NCBI RefSeq assembly: GCF_000010805.1
Contig: NC_012522.1
Location: 1,302,001-1,366,000 of the forward strand
Source: Rhodococcus opacus B4
GTDB lineage: Bacteria; Actinomycetota; Actinomycetes; Mycobacteriales; Mycobacteriaceae
Length of the DNA stretch: 64,000 nucleotides
Reading direction: 5' to 3'
The notes under the pieces are model-generated. The model did no database searches. It saw only the letters and a list, made by a program, of their open reading frames with translations, and had not been told where the DNA came from. Positions 15,727-25,611 of the stretch are shown here, piece after piece (the stretch's first letter is position 1; each line of letters starts with the position of its first letter). Position numbers and translations under genes: made by a program.

Positions 15727-17229
15727 TCAGTTCATGGTCGGGATGACGAAGTGGTTGGTCTCTTCCTTCTTGCCGGAAGGCCAGCGCTGGGTCACGGTCT
15801 TGGTCTTGGTGTAGAAGCGGAACGAGTCGGGACCGTGCTGGTTGAGATCGCCGAATCCGGAGCGCTTCCAGCCGCCGAACGTGTGGTACGCGATCGGCAC
15901 GGGGATCGGCACGTTGACGCCAACCATGCCGACCTGCACTCGCGAGCAGAAGTCGCGGGCCGTGTCGCCGTCGCGAGTGAAGATGGCGACACCGTTGCCG
16001 TACTCGTGCTCGGTGGGCAGGCGCAGCGCCTCCTCGTAGTCCGCGGCGCGGGCGACCAGCAGGACGGGTCCGAAGATCTCTTCCTTGTAGACGCGCATGT
16101 CGGTGGTGACCTTGTCGAACAGGGTCGCGCCGGCGAAGAAGCCGTTCTCGTGGCCCTCGAGGGTGAAGCCGCGGCCGTCGACCACGGCCTCTGCACCCTC
16201 GTCGAGGCCGATCTGGATGTAGTTGTTCACGCGCTCGACGGCGTCCTTGCTGACCAGCGGCCCGAAGTCGGCGCCCTCGTCGTCGCTTCGCCCGATCTTC
16301 AGCTTGCCGACCCGCTCGGTCAGCTTGGCGACGAGCGCATCCGCCGTCTCCTCCCCCACCGGAACCGCGACGGAAATGGCCATGCAGCGCTCACCCGCGG
16401 AGCCGTAACCTGCGCCGATGAGGGCGTCCGCAACCTCGTCGAGGTCGGCGTCGGGCATCACGATCGCGTGGTTCTTCGCGCCACCGAAGCACTGTGCACG
16501 CTTGCCGTGGGCCGCGGCGGTCTCATAGATGTACTGCGCGATCGGGGTGGAGCCGACGAATCCGACGGCCTTGACGCGGTCGTCGGTGAGCAGGACGTCC
16601 ACCACTTCCTTGTCACCGTTGACCACGTTGAACACGCCCGCGGGCAGACCGGCCTCGAGGAACAGTTCGGCCAGGCGAAGCGGCACCGAGGGGTCGCGCT
16701 CGGACGGCTTGAGGATGAAGGCGTTGCCGGCGGCCAGTGCGGGACCGGCCTTCCACAGCGGGATCATGGCCGGGAAGTTGAACGGGGTGATGCCCGCGAC
16801 GACGCCGAGCGGCTGGCGCATGGAGTACACGTCGATGCCGGTTCCGGCGGATTCCGTGTACTCGCCCTTGAGCAGGTGTGGAGCGCCGAGGGCGAACTCG
16901 ATGACCTCGAGGCCGCGCTGGATGTCGCCCTTCGCGTCGGGGATCGTCTTACCGTGCTCGGACGACAGGAGGCGCGCCAGCGAATCCATCTCGTCCTGCA
17001 CGAGCTGGAGGAATTTCATCAGGACGCGTGCCCGCTTCTGCGGATTGAACAGCGCCCATTCCCGCTGAGCCTCTACCGCGTTCGCGATGATCGCCTCGGT
17101 CTCGGCCTTGTCGGCGAGAGGCACACGCGCCTGCACCTCACCGGTGTTGGGGTCGTAGACGTCGCCGAACTTGTTGGAGGCACCGGGGACGCGCTTGCCG
17201 CCGACGAAGTGGGATAGCTCTTGAACCAT
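15727..17229 (-). CDS. mmsA: Methylmalonate-semialdehyde dehydrogenase (CoA-acylating)
   Basis: The 500-residue aldehyde dehydrogenase starts at ATG 17229. The nucleophile is Cys282 in GSAGERCMAIS, and the oxyanion Asn is in ITPFNFPAM (148-156). The usual ALDH general-base Glu is absent and replaced by the FGGAKNHA context, as expected for CoA-dependent MMSDH, which uses CoA instead of water to release the acyl enzyme. The product is propionyl-CoA (plus CO2) from methylmalonate semialdehyde in valine catabolism. It is the first gene of the operon. The 114 bp upstream hold a candidate promoter. Confidence 0.93.
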   Translation of the reverse strand: MVQELSHFVGGKRVPGASNKFGDVYDPNTGEVQARVPLADKAETEAIIANAVEAQREWALFNPQKRARVLMKFLQLVQDEMDSLARLLSSEHGKTIPDAKGDIQRGLEVIEFALGAPHLLKGEYTESAGTGIDVYSMRQPLGVVAGITPFNFPAMIPLWKAGPALAAGNAFILKPSERDPSVPLRLAELFLEAGLPAGVFNVVNGDKEVVDVLLTDDRVKAVGFVGSTPIAQYIYETAAAHGKRAQCFGGAKNHAIVMPDADLDEVADALIGAGYGSAGERCMAISVAVPVGEETADALVAKLTERVGKLKIGRSDDEGADFGPLVSKDAVERVNNYIQIGLDEGAEAVVDGRGFTLEGHENGFFAGATLFDKVTTDMRVYKEEIFGPVLLVARAADYEEALRLPTEHEYGNGVAIFTRDGDTARDFCSRVQVGMVGVNVPIPVPIAYHTFGGWKRSGFGDLNQHGPDSFRFYTKTKTVTQRWPSGKKEETNHFVIPTMN

Positions 17230-17269
17230 GGTGCGAACCCGTTCCTTGCTCGATGATCAGGGAGTTCCG

Positions 17270-17316
17270 AATATGTGCCCATCCTATAGTTGGATGTCCA
17301 TGTATGTCCAGGCTCC
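17270..17316 (-). promoter_or_regulatory. Candidate promoter of the valine catabolic operon
   Basis: On the minus strand, TGGACA lies 16 bases before TATAGG, about 55-60 bases before the mmsA start. The motif ATGTCCATGTATGTCC also repeats here and may be a regulator site. The elements are weak matches and unsupported by anything else. Confidence 0.3.
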
Positions 17317-17343
17317 CGAGAAGACCCCCGACCGAGTGAGCGT

Positions 17344-17835
17344 TCAGTGTTTCCGCACGACGCGCTCGGGCTCTCCCGGCTTCCAGATGGTGATGTCCAT
17401 GTGGCCGTCGCCGACCTCCACCGCCGAGCCGCCGGTCAGGTCCGCTCGGTAGCAGTGATCGAACTCCTGCCCACGGATGTCGAAACCGGTCTCGTCGAAC
17501 AGCGCCTGCGCGAATCGTTGATGCAGCGCCTTGTCCTGGACGTCGTCGACAACACCCCACAGTTTCGCGTCACCTTCCTTCACTTCACTGTCGACGGTCG
17601 CCGTGTGCAGGCAGAAACGCGGATCGCGGGCGAGATCCTGGAATTTCGTCGTGTTCGGCATTCCGGCGATCCACAACTGGTTCTCGAAGAATCTCGGCTC
17701 GACCGGGCTGATCCGCGGAAATCCGTCGGACCGCAGGGTGCCGAGCATGCACAGGTTCTTGGTCGCCGCGTGCCTGCGGGAGAAGATCGCGGCAATCCGC
17801 GGAGCAGCTTCGGCAAACTCGTTCCAGCTGGCCAT
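17344..17835 (-). CDS. Pyridoxamine-5'-phosphate-oxidase-like FMN-binding split-barrel protein
   Basis: The start is ATG 17835, with GTAGGG 8 bases upstream; a GTG two codons earlier is possible. It has 163 residues. The split-barrel core reads LCMLGTLRSDGFPRISPVEPRFF, then LWIAGMPNTTKFQDLARDPRFCLHTA. This resembles the PNPOx-like family of F420- or flavin-binding proteins in actinobacteria. It lacks the full PNP-binding signature of genuine PdxH, so I do not call it a pyridoxine enzyme. The gene lies 36 bp after the HNH gene on the same strand. Confidence 0.75.
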   Translation of the reverse strand: MASWNEFAEAAPRIAAIFSRRHAATKNLCMLGTLRSDGFPRISPVEPRFFENQLWIAGMPNTTKFQDLARDPRFCLHTATVDSEVKEGDAKLWGVVDDVQDKALHQRFAQALFDETGFDIRGQEFDHCYRADLTGGSAVEVGDGHMDITIWKPGEPERVVRKH

Positions 17836-17871
17836 GGACACGACCCTACGACGATTCCCATGACCGCACGG

Positions 17872-19194
17872 TCAAGACGCACGCAAATGCGCGATCAGGA
17901 TCGCCTCGATCTCCGACCGTCGCGCCGCGGACGGCAGCCGGGGCGCCGCGGACCGGTAATGATGCCCGGTCGGAGTCCCCAGATCGAGGAGATGCCGGCG
18001 ATCGGGCCGACACACCGGACGAGCGGCCCACCCGTCACCCTCCTTCGCGTAATTGCACGCCGCGCACAAACCCGCCCCATTCTGCGCCGTGGTGACACCC
18101 TTGTTCCGGCGCGAGCGAATGTGGTCGTGATGGCGGATCGGCGCATCACACCACGGCGTCCGGCACGTCCGATCCCGCAGATCGATCAAATTTCTCAGGC
18201 TCCTCGGGAACGTCCGCGCCTGCGACTCCATCGCCGTCAACACCCCCGACACCGGGCACGCGTACATCAACCGCAGGGTGGCCTCGGTCTCCGAATCCAC
18301 CGCGTCCGCCACCAACTGCCGCGCAATCGACGCCGGCACCGGCCCGAACCCCTGCAGGTCCGCCGCCTCGCCCTCACCCGCCAGCAAGGTTTCGTCGGAA
18401 ATCACCAGATCCACCGCCACCGGCACCCCCGCCGCCACCGACACCCCGGTACCACGCTCGAACAACAAGTCCGCCATCACCTGATTCCGCGTCCGACCGC
18501 CACCGTCCCCGGTCGCGATCAGGCTGTCCGCATCCCGCCCCAGCGTGGCCTGCACACAGACCGCCTGCTCCATCGGCATCAGCACACCCAGATACGCCAT
18601 CGAATCCGGCGCCGGCCGCGTCGTCACCCGCCGCTCCGACACCGCCTTACGATGCCGCGCCACCACCGCCGCGGCATCGAGCTCCACCGCCAGGGCCTTC
18701 GCCTTCGCGATCAGACCGCGGTCACCCACCCCATCGAGAATGTCCGGGTCCGAACACAACCGCCGATCCACGATTCCCCGGTCACGCGCCGACAAACAGG
18801 CCGTCTCCCGCACCAACAACGTGGCGCGCCATTCGTTCAACCGACCCGACCGCAACAACGCCAACGTGTGCGGCATCTCGTGCACCACCGCCCGCGCGAA
18901 CCCCAGATGCCGGCCACCCCGATTCGGAGACTCCCTGCGCGCCAACCCGATCTGCGACGCGATCCCCCCGTCCCACTCCGCCCGCGGCAACCGACGAGCC
19001 TGACGGTCCTCCCGCACAACAGTGGCGACATCATCGGTCACCACCGCCTGCACCGCACACCCCACCGACTTCAACGCCTCCACCGCATCGAGCCACTCGA
19101 TCCCCAACCCCGCATCACCACACGCCTCGACACACCGCAACCGCGCCGTGAACGCCCGCAACTCCTCCAGATCCGGTGCCACCACATCCCCCAC
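17872..19194 (-). CDS. DUF222 protein with C-terminal HNH nuclease domain
   Basis: The start is GTG 19194, because GGAGG sits 6 bases upstream; an in-frame TTG at 19200 abuts the GGAGG too closely. It has 440 residues. The N-terminal 300 residues are the helical DUF222 domain (including a long Ala-rich stretch and RTRNQVMADLLFER). The C-terminus carries the HNH fold: RTCRTPWCDAPIRHHDHI, then NGAGLCAACNYAKE, supplying zinc-binding Cys pairs and catalytic His residues. Family members (the 13E12-type repeat family in mycobacteria) occur in many copies per actinobacterial genome. Function is not established; a mobile or competition-related nuclease is one idea. Confidence 0.85.
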   Translation of the reverse strand: MGDVVAPDLEELRAFTARLRCVEACGDAGLGIEWLDAVEALKSVGCAVQAVVTDDVATVVREDRQARRLPRAEWDGGIASQIGLARRESPNRGGRHLGFARAVVHEMPHTLALLRSGRLNEWRATLLVRETACLSARDRGIVDRRLCSDPDILDGVGDRGLIAKAKALAVELDAAAVVARHRKAVSERRVTTRPAPDSMAYLGVLMPMEQAVCVQATLGRDADSLIATGDGGGRTRNQVMADLLFERGTGVSVAAGVPVAVDLVISDETLLAGEGEAADLQGFGPVPASIARQLVADAVDSETEATLRLMYACPVSGVLTAMESQARTFPRSLRNLIDLRDRTCRTPWCDAPIRHHDHIRSRRNKGVTTAQNGAGLCAACNYAKEGDGWAARPVCRPDRRHLLDLGTPTGHHYRSAAPRLPSAARRSEIEAILIAHLRAS

Positions 19195-19273
19195 GACCAA
19201 CCTCCCCCAAGGTCATTCGAAACTTTGTTCGATCCTAGCAGTCGCGCTGAACCTCGGGCAATAGCCGAAAAGT

Positions 19274-19987
19274 TCAGATCCCCAGTGCCGCAGCCGCTGC
19301 GAGGGCGAGGGTGTCGTCGACTTCGTCGTAGCCACCGGACCCACCGCCGGGGCCACCGCTGTCGGCGACGGTGCGGCGGGCGGAGAGGTGTATGGCGTCC
19401 ACACCGGTGCCCGCGACCGCGGCGATGTCGTCGACACGGATCCCGCCGCCTGCCATCACCTGGATGCGCCCGTGTGCGTGGGCGACCATGGCCGACAGGG
19501 CGTCGAGGCCGTCGATGCACCGCTGCGCTCCGCCCGAGGTGAGGACCCGGATGATGCCCGACCTCGCGAGCGCATCGAGGGCTGTCGCCCTGTCGTCGAC
19601 GACGTCCATCGCACGATGGAACGTCACCTCCACCGCGTACGGGTCGATGCCGTCGAGCAGGCGGGCCAGCGCGTCGCGGTCGACGGCCAGGCCGGGTGTG
19701 AGCGCACCGACGACGACTCCGGATGCGCCCGCACCCATCGCGGCCCGGATGTCGCGGGCCATGACCGCGATCTCGTCGGCGTCGTAGACGAATCCGCCGG
19801 GCCGGCACCGGATCAGCGGGTGCACCGCGATCCCCTGGGCCGCAACCGCTTCGATCATGCCGATGCTCGGCGTCAACCCGCCGGTCGCGCCGAGTGCGGT
19901 GCACAACTCGACGCGCGAGGCACCGGCGCGTCGTGCGATCCGGGCGCCCGCGACGTCCTGGACCGCCAGTTCGAGTACGGGGGCCAC
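19274..19987 (-). CDS. cutC: CutC-family TIM-barrel protein
   Basis: The start is GTG 19987, overlapping the nagB stop by one base (TAGTG), giving 237 residues. The CutC signature is clear: ELAVQD near the N-terminus, SRVELCTALGATGGLTPS, HPLIRCRPGGFVYD, VTFHRAMDV, RVLTSGGA, and VMAGGGI. CutC has been linked to copper tolerance in some bacteria, but its catalytic role is unresolved. Here it is the terminal, translationally coupled gene of the GlcNAc operon, which suggests a role in amino-sugar or related carbohydrate metabolism rather than copper. That inference rests on context only. Confidence 0.87.
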   Translation of the reverse strand: MAPVLELAVQDVAGARIARRAGASRVELCTALGATGGLTPSIGMIEAVAAQGIAVHPLIRCRPGGFVYDADEIAVMARDIRAAMGAGASGVVVGALTPGLAVDRDALARLLDGIDPYAVEVTFHRAMDVVDDRATALDALARSGIIRVLTSGGAQRCIDGLDALSAMVAHAHGRIQVMAGGGIRVDDIAAVAGTGVDAIHLSARRTVADSGGPGGGSGGYDEVDDTLALAAAAALGI

Positions 19988-20766
19988 TAGAACGACTGCC
20001 AGGAAGGCTTGTGTTCCAGTGCATACCGGTAGTAGTCGGCGAGTTGCAGCTTGCTCGCCGCGGCCTCGTCGATCACGACGGTGACGTGCCGATGCAGTTG
20101 CATCACCGAGGCCGGGCAGAACGCGGAGAGCGGTCCCTCCGCGGCGGCGGCGATCGCCTCGGCCTTGCCCTTGCCGAACGCGATCATCACCAGGTGCCGG
20201 GCTTCGCTGATGGTGCCGAGCCCCTGGGTGAGGACGTGGTGCGGGACGTCGTCCACGCTGTCGAAGAACCGCGCGTTGTCGAGGCGGGTCTGCTCGGTGA
20301 GCGTCTTGACACGGGTGCGGGAGGTCAGCGCGGAACCCGGCTCGTTGAACCCGATGTGGCCGTCGGTGCCGATGCCGAGCAGTTGCACATCGATGCCGCC
20401 CGCCTCGGCGATGGCGGCGTCGTACCGGGCGCCCTCCTCGGCGATGTCGGACGATTCCCCGTCGGGGCTGAGCACGTGCCCCGGGTCGAGATTCACGTGG
20501 TCGACGAACTCCGAGCGGATCACCGAGAAGTAGGACTGACCATGACTTTTCGGGAGTCCCACGTACTCGTCCAGCAGGAAGGCGCGAGCATCCGAGAAGT
20601 CCAGCCCGGACTCGCGGTGCCGTCGCGCGAGTTCCCGGTAGCTCCCGAGCGGGGACGATCCGGTGGCGAGGCCCAGTGTCGTCGGACCGCGTCGGACGTA
20701 CCCCTCGACGATGTCCGCGACGGTCGTGCCGACCTCCGACGGCGTCTGCCGGATTACGATTTCCAT
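19987..20766 (-). CDS. nagB: Glucosamine-6-phosphate deaminase
   Basis: The 259-residue protein starts at ATG 20766. Signature blocks are LGLATGSSPLGSYREL (substrate phosphate loop), FLLDEYVGLP with the catalytic Asp, LLGIGTDGHIGFNEPGS (the NagB family signature with the catalytic His), and the C-terminal segment beginning SVMQLHRHVTVVIDEAAAS. It converts GlcN-6-P to fructose-6-P and ammonia. The gene overlaps nagA by 13 bp and cutC by 1 bp, so it is in a coupled operon. The length is close to the 240-266 residues usual for the family. Confidence 0.94.
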   Translation of the reverse strand: MEIVIRQTPSEVGTTVADIVEGYVRRGPTTLGLATGSSPLGSYRELARRHRESGLDFSDARAFLLDEYVGLPKSHGQSYFSVIRSEFVDHVNLDPGHVLSPDGESSDIAEEGARYDAAIAEAGGIDVQLLGIGTDGHIGFNEPGSALTSRTRVKTLTEQTRLDNARFFDSVDDVPHHVLTQGLGTISEARHLVMIAFGKGKAEAIAAAAEGPLSAFCPASVMQLHRHVTVVIDEAAASKLQLADYYRYALEHKPSWQSF

Positions 20767-21938
20767 GCGAGTCCTTCCGTTCCGGCGGGCATACCGCCGA
20801 CAAACACGCCACGCGGGCGCAGTTGGTGATCGGTCACGACGATATCGGCGCGGCGGCCCGGCGCCAGGGTGCCGCGTTCGGACTCCAGGCCGAGCAGCCG
20901 GGCCGGGGTCCTGGTGGCGGACGCGACAGCGTCGACGAGTCTGACGCCGCTGTCGAAAACGGTGGTACGCACCACGTCCAGCAGTCGCGCGGTGCCGCCC
21001 GCGATGGCCCCCTCGGATCCGTCGGCGGTCGCGAGCCGGGCCACCCCGTGTGAGACGCACACGTCCAGCGGGCCGAGTTGGTAGTCGCCGTCCGAGACAC
21101 CGGCGGCGGCCATGGCGTCGCTGACGAGGACGATCTGCTCGGGCCCGACGGTGTCGAACACCATCGACACCGTCTCGGGCGCGAGATGCACTCCGTCCGC
21201 GATCAACTCGACGACGATGTCGCCGCGACCGGCCGCGGCGAGGAACGCCGCCACCGGACCCGGTGCGCGGTGGTGCAGCGGCGGCATCGCATTGAATAGG
21301 TGCGTGGCGGTCAGCGGCCCGCCGGCGGCGTCGGCGATCCGTGCGGACGTCGTCGCCGCGTCGGAGTCGGTGTGGCCGAGGCTCGGCACCACGCCGCGCC
21401 GGCGCATCGCGGCGAGAAGCTCACCGAAGTGCGCCGTCTCCGGCGCGAGCGTCATCGACCGGACGGTGCCGCGCGCGGCGTCGCAGATCCTCTCGAACAG
21501 TCCGGGGTCGCCGGGCACCACGGACGCAGGATCCTGTGCGCCGCAGCGGGCACCGGAGATGAACGGACCTTCCAGGTGGATCCCGAGAAGATCGCCGCGT
21601 TCCACCAGGTCGGCGAGGATTCCGGCCTGCCGCAGCAGGTCCTGCTCCCCCGCCGAGACCAGACTTCCGAGCAGTCCGGTGGTGCCGTGCTCGCGGTGGT
21701 GGTCCGCGGCCCGGCTCGCCCCGTCGGCGTCGGCGTTGGGAAAACCGGCGCCTGCGCCGCCGTGGCAGTGCAGGTCGATCAGGCCCGGCAGCAGTATCGA
21801 CGAACTCGGGTCCGGCAGCGGCACGTGCCCGCGGTATCCCGACGCCGAACCGACCCAGGAGATTCGGTCGCCGTCGGTGACGACCACACCGTCGGCGATG
21901 ACGCCGTCCTCCACCACGGCCCGGCCGCGCAGGATCAT
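20754..21938 (-). CDS. nagA: N-acetylglucosamine-6-phosphate deacetylase
   Basis: The start is ATG 21938 (ATGA overlap with ptsI), giving 394 residues. Metal and substrate residues are in DLHCHGGAG, HLEGPFISG (metal Glu), PSLGHTDSDA, THLFNAMPPLHHR and LVSDAMAAAG (catalytic Asp), in the order found in NagA. It removes acetate from GlcNAc-6-P to give GlcN-6-P for NagB. In this operon it follows EI and precedes nagB, so the PTS product is processed immediately. Confidence 0.93.
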   Translation of the reverse strand: MILRGRAVVEDGVIADGVVVTDGDRISWVGSASGYRGHVPLPDPSSSILLPGLIDLHCHGGAGAGFPNADADGASRAADHHREHGTTGLLGSLVSAGEQDLLRQAGILADLVERGDLLGIHLEGPFISGARCGAQDPASVVPGDPGLFERICDAARGTVRSMTLAPETAHFGELLAAMRRRGVVPSLGHTDSDAATTSARIADAAGGPLTATHLFNAMPPLHHRAPGPVAAFLAAAGRGDIVVELIADGVHLAPETVSMVFDTVGPEQIVLVSDAMAAAGVSDGDYQLGPLDVCVSHGVARLATADGSEGAIAGGTARLLDVVRTTVFDSGVRLVDAVASATRTPARLLGLESERGTLAPGRRADIVVTDHQLRPRGVFVGGMPAGTEGLAWKS

Positions 21939-23614
21939 CGGGGCGCTCCGGACGCGAGTGCCGCGACAGCCGACCGTGCGGCCTGCGGGGACTGTGCGTT
22001 GCGCGCGGCGGCCGCCATCTCCCGGCATCGGCCGAGGTCGGTGGCGGCCAGGCGTGCCCGCACGCCGCCCAGCGACGGCGCCACCATGGACAGACTCGTG
22101 ACGCCCAGCCCGACGAGCACCGGCGCCAGCGCGGGATCGGACGCGGCCTCCCCGCAGACCCCGACCGGCGTGCCCGCCTCGGCTCCTGCCGCGCCGACCA
22201 GACCGATGAGGTCCAGGACCGCGGGCTGCCACGGGTCGAGCAGCGGGGCGAGACCGCCGGCCATCCGGTCCGCGGCACAGGTGTACTGGCTCAGGTCGTT
22301 GGTCCCGATACTGACGAAATCGAGATGTTCGAGCAGGTCGCGGGCACGCAGCGCCGCCGACGGGATCTCGATCATCGCCCCTACCGTGGCGATTCCGTAC
22401 GACCGGGCGAGCGCGGCGAAGCCCTCCGCCTCGTCCGCGGTGGCGACCATCGGGGCCATCACCCACAGGTCGGCGCCGGTCGCGGATGCCGCGATCCCGA
22501 GGGCCTCCAGTTGGGTGGCCAGGACGTCCGGATAGACGGAGCCGACCCGCAGTCCCCGCACACCGAGGGCCGGGTTCTCCTCCGCGCCCAGGTCGAGGAA
22601 CGGCAGTGGTTTGTCGGAACCGGAGTCGAGGGTGCGCACCACCACCTTCCGACCCGCGAACCGCTCGAACAGCGCGCTGTACGTGGCAATCTGCTCGTCG
22701 AGGGTGGGCGCTTCCTGCCTGCCGAGATACAGGAATTCGGTGCGGAACAACCCCACACCCTCCGAGTCCGCGGACGCGGCGCGCACGGCATCGTCGACGG
22801 TGCCGATGTTGACGAGCAGCCCGACGGGTGCGCCGTCCCGGGTGCGGCCCGGCCCACTCGTGGCCGCGACCCGCACCAGGGCCGCGGCGATCCGCGCCGA
22901 CACATCCGACTGTCGGCGTTCGCCGGGGTCGACGACCACCTCGCCCGTGGTGCCGTCGAGCACCACCGGCCTCCCCTCGACCAACCGGTCGAGGTCGGCG
23001 CAGTTCACGATCGCGGGAAGGCCGAGCGATTTCGCCAGTATCGCAGTGTGACTCGTCGGCCCGCCCTCCGCGGTGAGCAGGCCCACCACGTCGCTGCCGC
23101 CGAGCATCGCGGTGTCCGCGGGCGACAGGTCCCGGGCAACGAGCACGAACGGGTGTCCCGGCTCGGGGATTCCCGGCATCGGCACACCCAGCAGCACCGC
23201 GACCGAACGATGTCCGAGGTCCCGCAGGTCCGCGACGCGCTCGGCCAGATACCCGCCGACTGCCTCGAGTCTGGCGCAGAAGCCGTCGAATGCGACGCGC
23301 ACGGCGTGCGCAGTCGGCATGCCGCCGAGCAGGTTCTCCTCGGCGGCGGACACGATTCCCGGGTCGCGGGCCATCGCCGCGGACACGAGCAGGATCTCGG
23401 ACGCGACGCCGTCGACCTGCGCGGCGCGGGCCTCGAGGTCGCCGGAGACCGTCGCGAGGGCGTCCCGCACCCGGGCCATCTCCGCTGGGACCGATTCGCC
23501 GACAGGGTCTTCGGCGGATGTCTCGACCGGTGTCCCGAACGCGAGCCAGGGCGCGCAGACCAGCCCCGGGCTCACCCCGAGTCCGTGCACTGTCTGTTCC
23601 GTGGTCGTCGGCAT
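21935..23614 (-). CDS. ptsI: Phosphoenolpyruvate-protein phosphotransferase, enzyme I
   Basis: The 559-residue protein starts at ATG 23614. The phosphohistidine is His189 in GGPTSHTAILA. PEP-binding motifs are GLFRTEFLYL, the Arg of VVVRTLDSGSDKP, MIEIPSAAL, and FVSIGTNDLSQYT. The C-terminal active-site Cys lies in VGVCGEAASD. Enzyme I passes phosphate from PEP to HPr, encoded just upstream with an ATGA overlap. Having the general PTS enzymes inside a GlcNAc operon suggests that this may be a main PTS sugar system of this organism. Confidence 0.95.
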   Translation of the reverse strand: MPTTTEQTVHGLGVSPGLVCAPWLAFGTPVETSAEDPVGESVPAEMARVRDALATVSGDLEARAAQVDGVASEILLVSAAMARDPGIVSAAEENLLGGMPTAHAVRVAFDGFCARLEAVGGYLAERVADLRDLGHRSVAVLLGVPMPGIPEPGHPFVLVARDLSPADTAMLGGSDVVGLLTAEGGPTSHTAILAKSLGLPAIVNCADLDRLVEGRPVVLDGTTGEVVVDPGERRQSDVSARIAAALVRVAATSGPGRTRDGAPVGLLVNIGTVDDAVRAASADSEGVGLFRTEFLYLGRQEAPTLDEQIATYSALFERFAGRKVVVRTLDSGSDKPLPFLDLGAEENPALGVRGLRVGSVYPDVLATQLEALGIAASATGADLWVMAPMVATADEAEGFAALARSYGIATVGAMIEIPSAALRARDLLEHLDFVSIGTNDLSQYTCAADRMAGGLAPLLDPWQPAVLDLIGLVGAAGAEAGTPVGVCGEAASDPALAPVLVGLGVTSLSMVAPSLGGVRARLAATDLGRCREMAAAARNAQSPQAARSAVAALASGAPR

Positions 23615-23883
23615 CAGGCGGCGTCGAGGTCGGAGGCGAGCAGATCGGCGAGGCGGTCGAGGGCCTCCTCGCTGCCTTCCCCGTCCGCCGTGATCGTCAC
23701 CTCGGTACCGAATGCCGCGCCGAGGGTCATGACCGCGAGCATGCTGCCCGCGTCCACCGGCGCCGACGCGCCGACCGCGATCTGCACCGCGACGGGCACG
23801 GCTGCGGCGGCCTGGGTGAACTTGGCGGCGGGGCGGGCGTGCAGGCCCACCTTCGAACCGATGAGGACCGTTCGTGAAGCCAT
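23614..23883 (-). CDS. ptsH: Phosphocarrier protein HPr
   Basis: This 89-residue protein starts at ATG 23883. The active-site His15 lies in VGLHARPAAKF. The segment DAGSMLAVMTLGA contains Ser47, matching the regulatory Ser46 region. HPr carries phosphate from enzyme I to EIIA. It overlaps ptsI by one base through ATGA, and its start lies 2 bp after the EIIC stop. No HPr kinase gene is in the window, so the use of Ser47 is uncertain. Confidence 0.94.
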   Translation of the reverse strand: MASRTVLIGSKVGLHARPAAKFTQAAAAVPVAVQIAVGASAPVDAGSMLAVMTLGAAFGTEVTITADGEGSEEALDRLADLLASDLDAA

Positions 23884-23885
23884 GG

Positions 23886-25133
<1,248 letters not shown>

Positions 25134-25224
25134 ATCGGCCTTCTCTGTGCGCTTCGGTCGCCGAATCGGCGTCTGGTGAGCCCCGAAACCGGTGGCGGCG
25201 AGCGCGTCGTACGGCTTCGGGAAA

Positions 25225-25291
25225 ACTATTGTGGACCAGCACCCCCAACGGGTACTGTCCGGTCATAACCAGTTGCTAGTTTGACCAGGTG
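25225..25291. promoter_or_regulatory. DasR-type (dre-like) operators between divergent PTS operons
   Basis: Two 16-bp sites each match the DasR consensus ACTGGTCTAGACCAGT at 11 of 16 positions: ACTATTGTGGACCAGC (25225-25240) and TCCGGTCATAACCAGT (25258-25273). A half-site TTGACCAGG follows at 25281-25289. They lie 92-156 bp upstream of the EIIB start and 92 bp or more upstream of EIIC, so one regulator could control both operons. The DasR-like gene is at 26090-26833. Confidence 0.62.
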
Positions 25292-25380
25292 AGCACAGGA
25301 TGTCAACAGGCAAATGTGATTCAGCTAACTCATTCCGCGCCATCACCTGCAGCGCAAACACGAACTACGAGGGAGAACCG

Positions 25381-25611
25381 ATGTCCAAAGCGGACGCAAT
25401 CATCAGCGGCCTCGGCGGTGCCGACAACATCGTCGAGATCGAGGCCTGCATCACCCGGCTGCGCACCGAGGTCAAGGACGGCGCCAAGGTCGACGAGGCC
25501 GCGCTCAAGGCCGCGGGCGCCCACGGGGTGTTGAAGGCGGGCAGCGTCGTCCAGGTCATCGTCGGCCCCGAGGCGGACACCCTGGCCGAGGACATCGAGG
25601 ACATCCTGTGA
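25381..25611 (+). CDS. PTS EIIB, GlcNAc/glucose type
   Basis: ATG 25381 is chosen because GAGGGAG lies a few bases upstream; an earlier in-frame GTG reads as unconserved sequence. The 76-residue protein is a free-standing EIIB domain of the glucose class. Phosphocysteine Cys23 is in EIEACITRLRTEV, matching the CxTRLR motif. It receives phosphate from EIIA and passes it to the sugar bound in EIIC. Its stop overlaps the GTG start of EIIA (GTGA). The role matches NagF in Streptomyces. Confidence 0.92.
   Translation: MSKADAIISGLGGADNIVEIEACITRLRTEVKDGAKVDEAALKAAGAHGVLKAGSVVQVIVGPEADTLAEDIEDIL

Noticed and set aside
17872..19194. DUF222/HNH gene as evidence of a mobile element (intein, intron or insertion sequence)
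   Set aside because: No flanking repeats, target-site duplications or interrupted gene were found; the family is a normal dispersed one in actinobacteria.
19274..20812. Possible nagB-cutC fusion protein of 512 residues
   Set aside because: The first 275 residues are a shadow frame of nagB; cutC starts at GTG 19987 with a one-base overlap.
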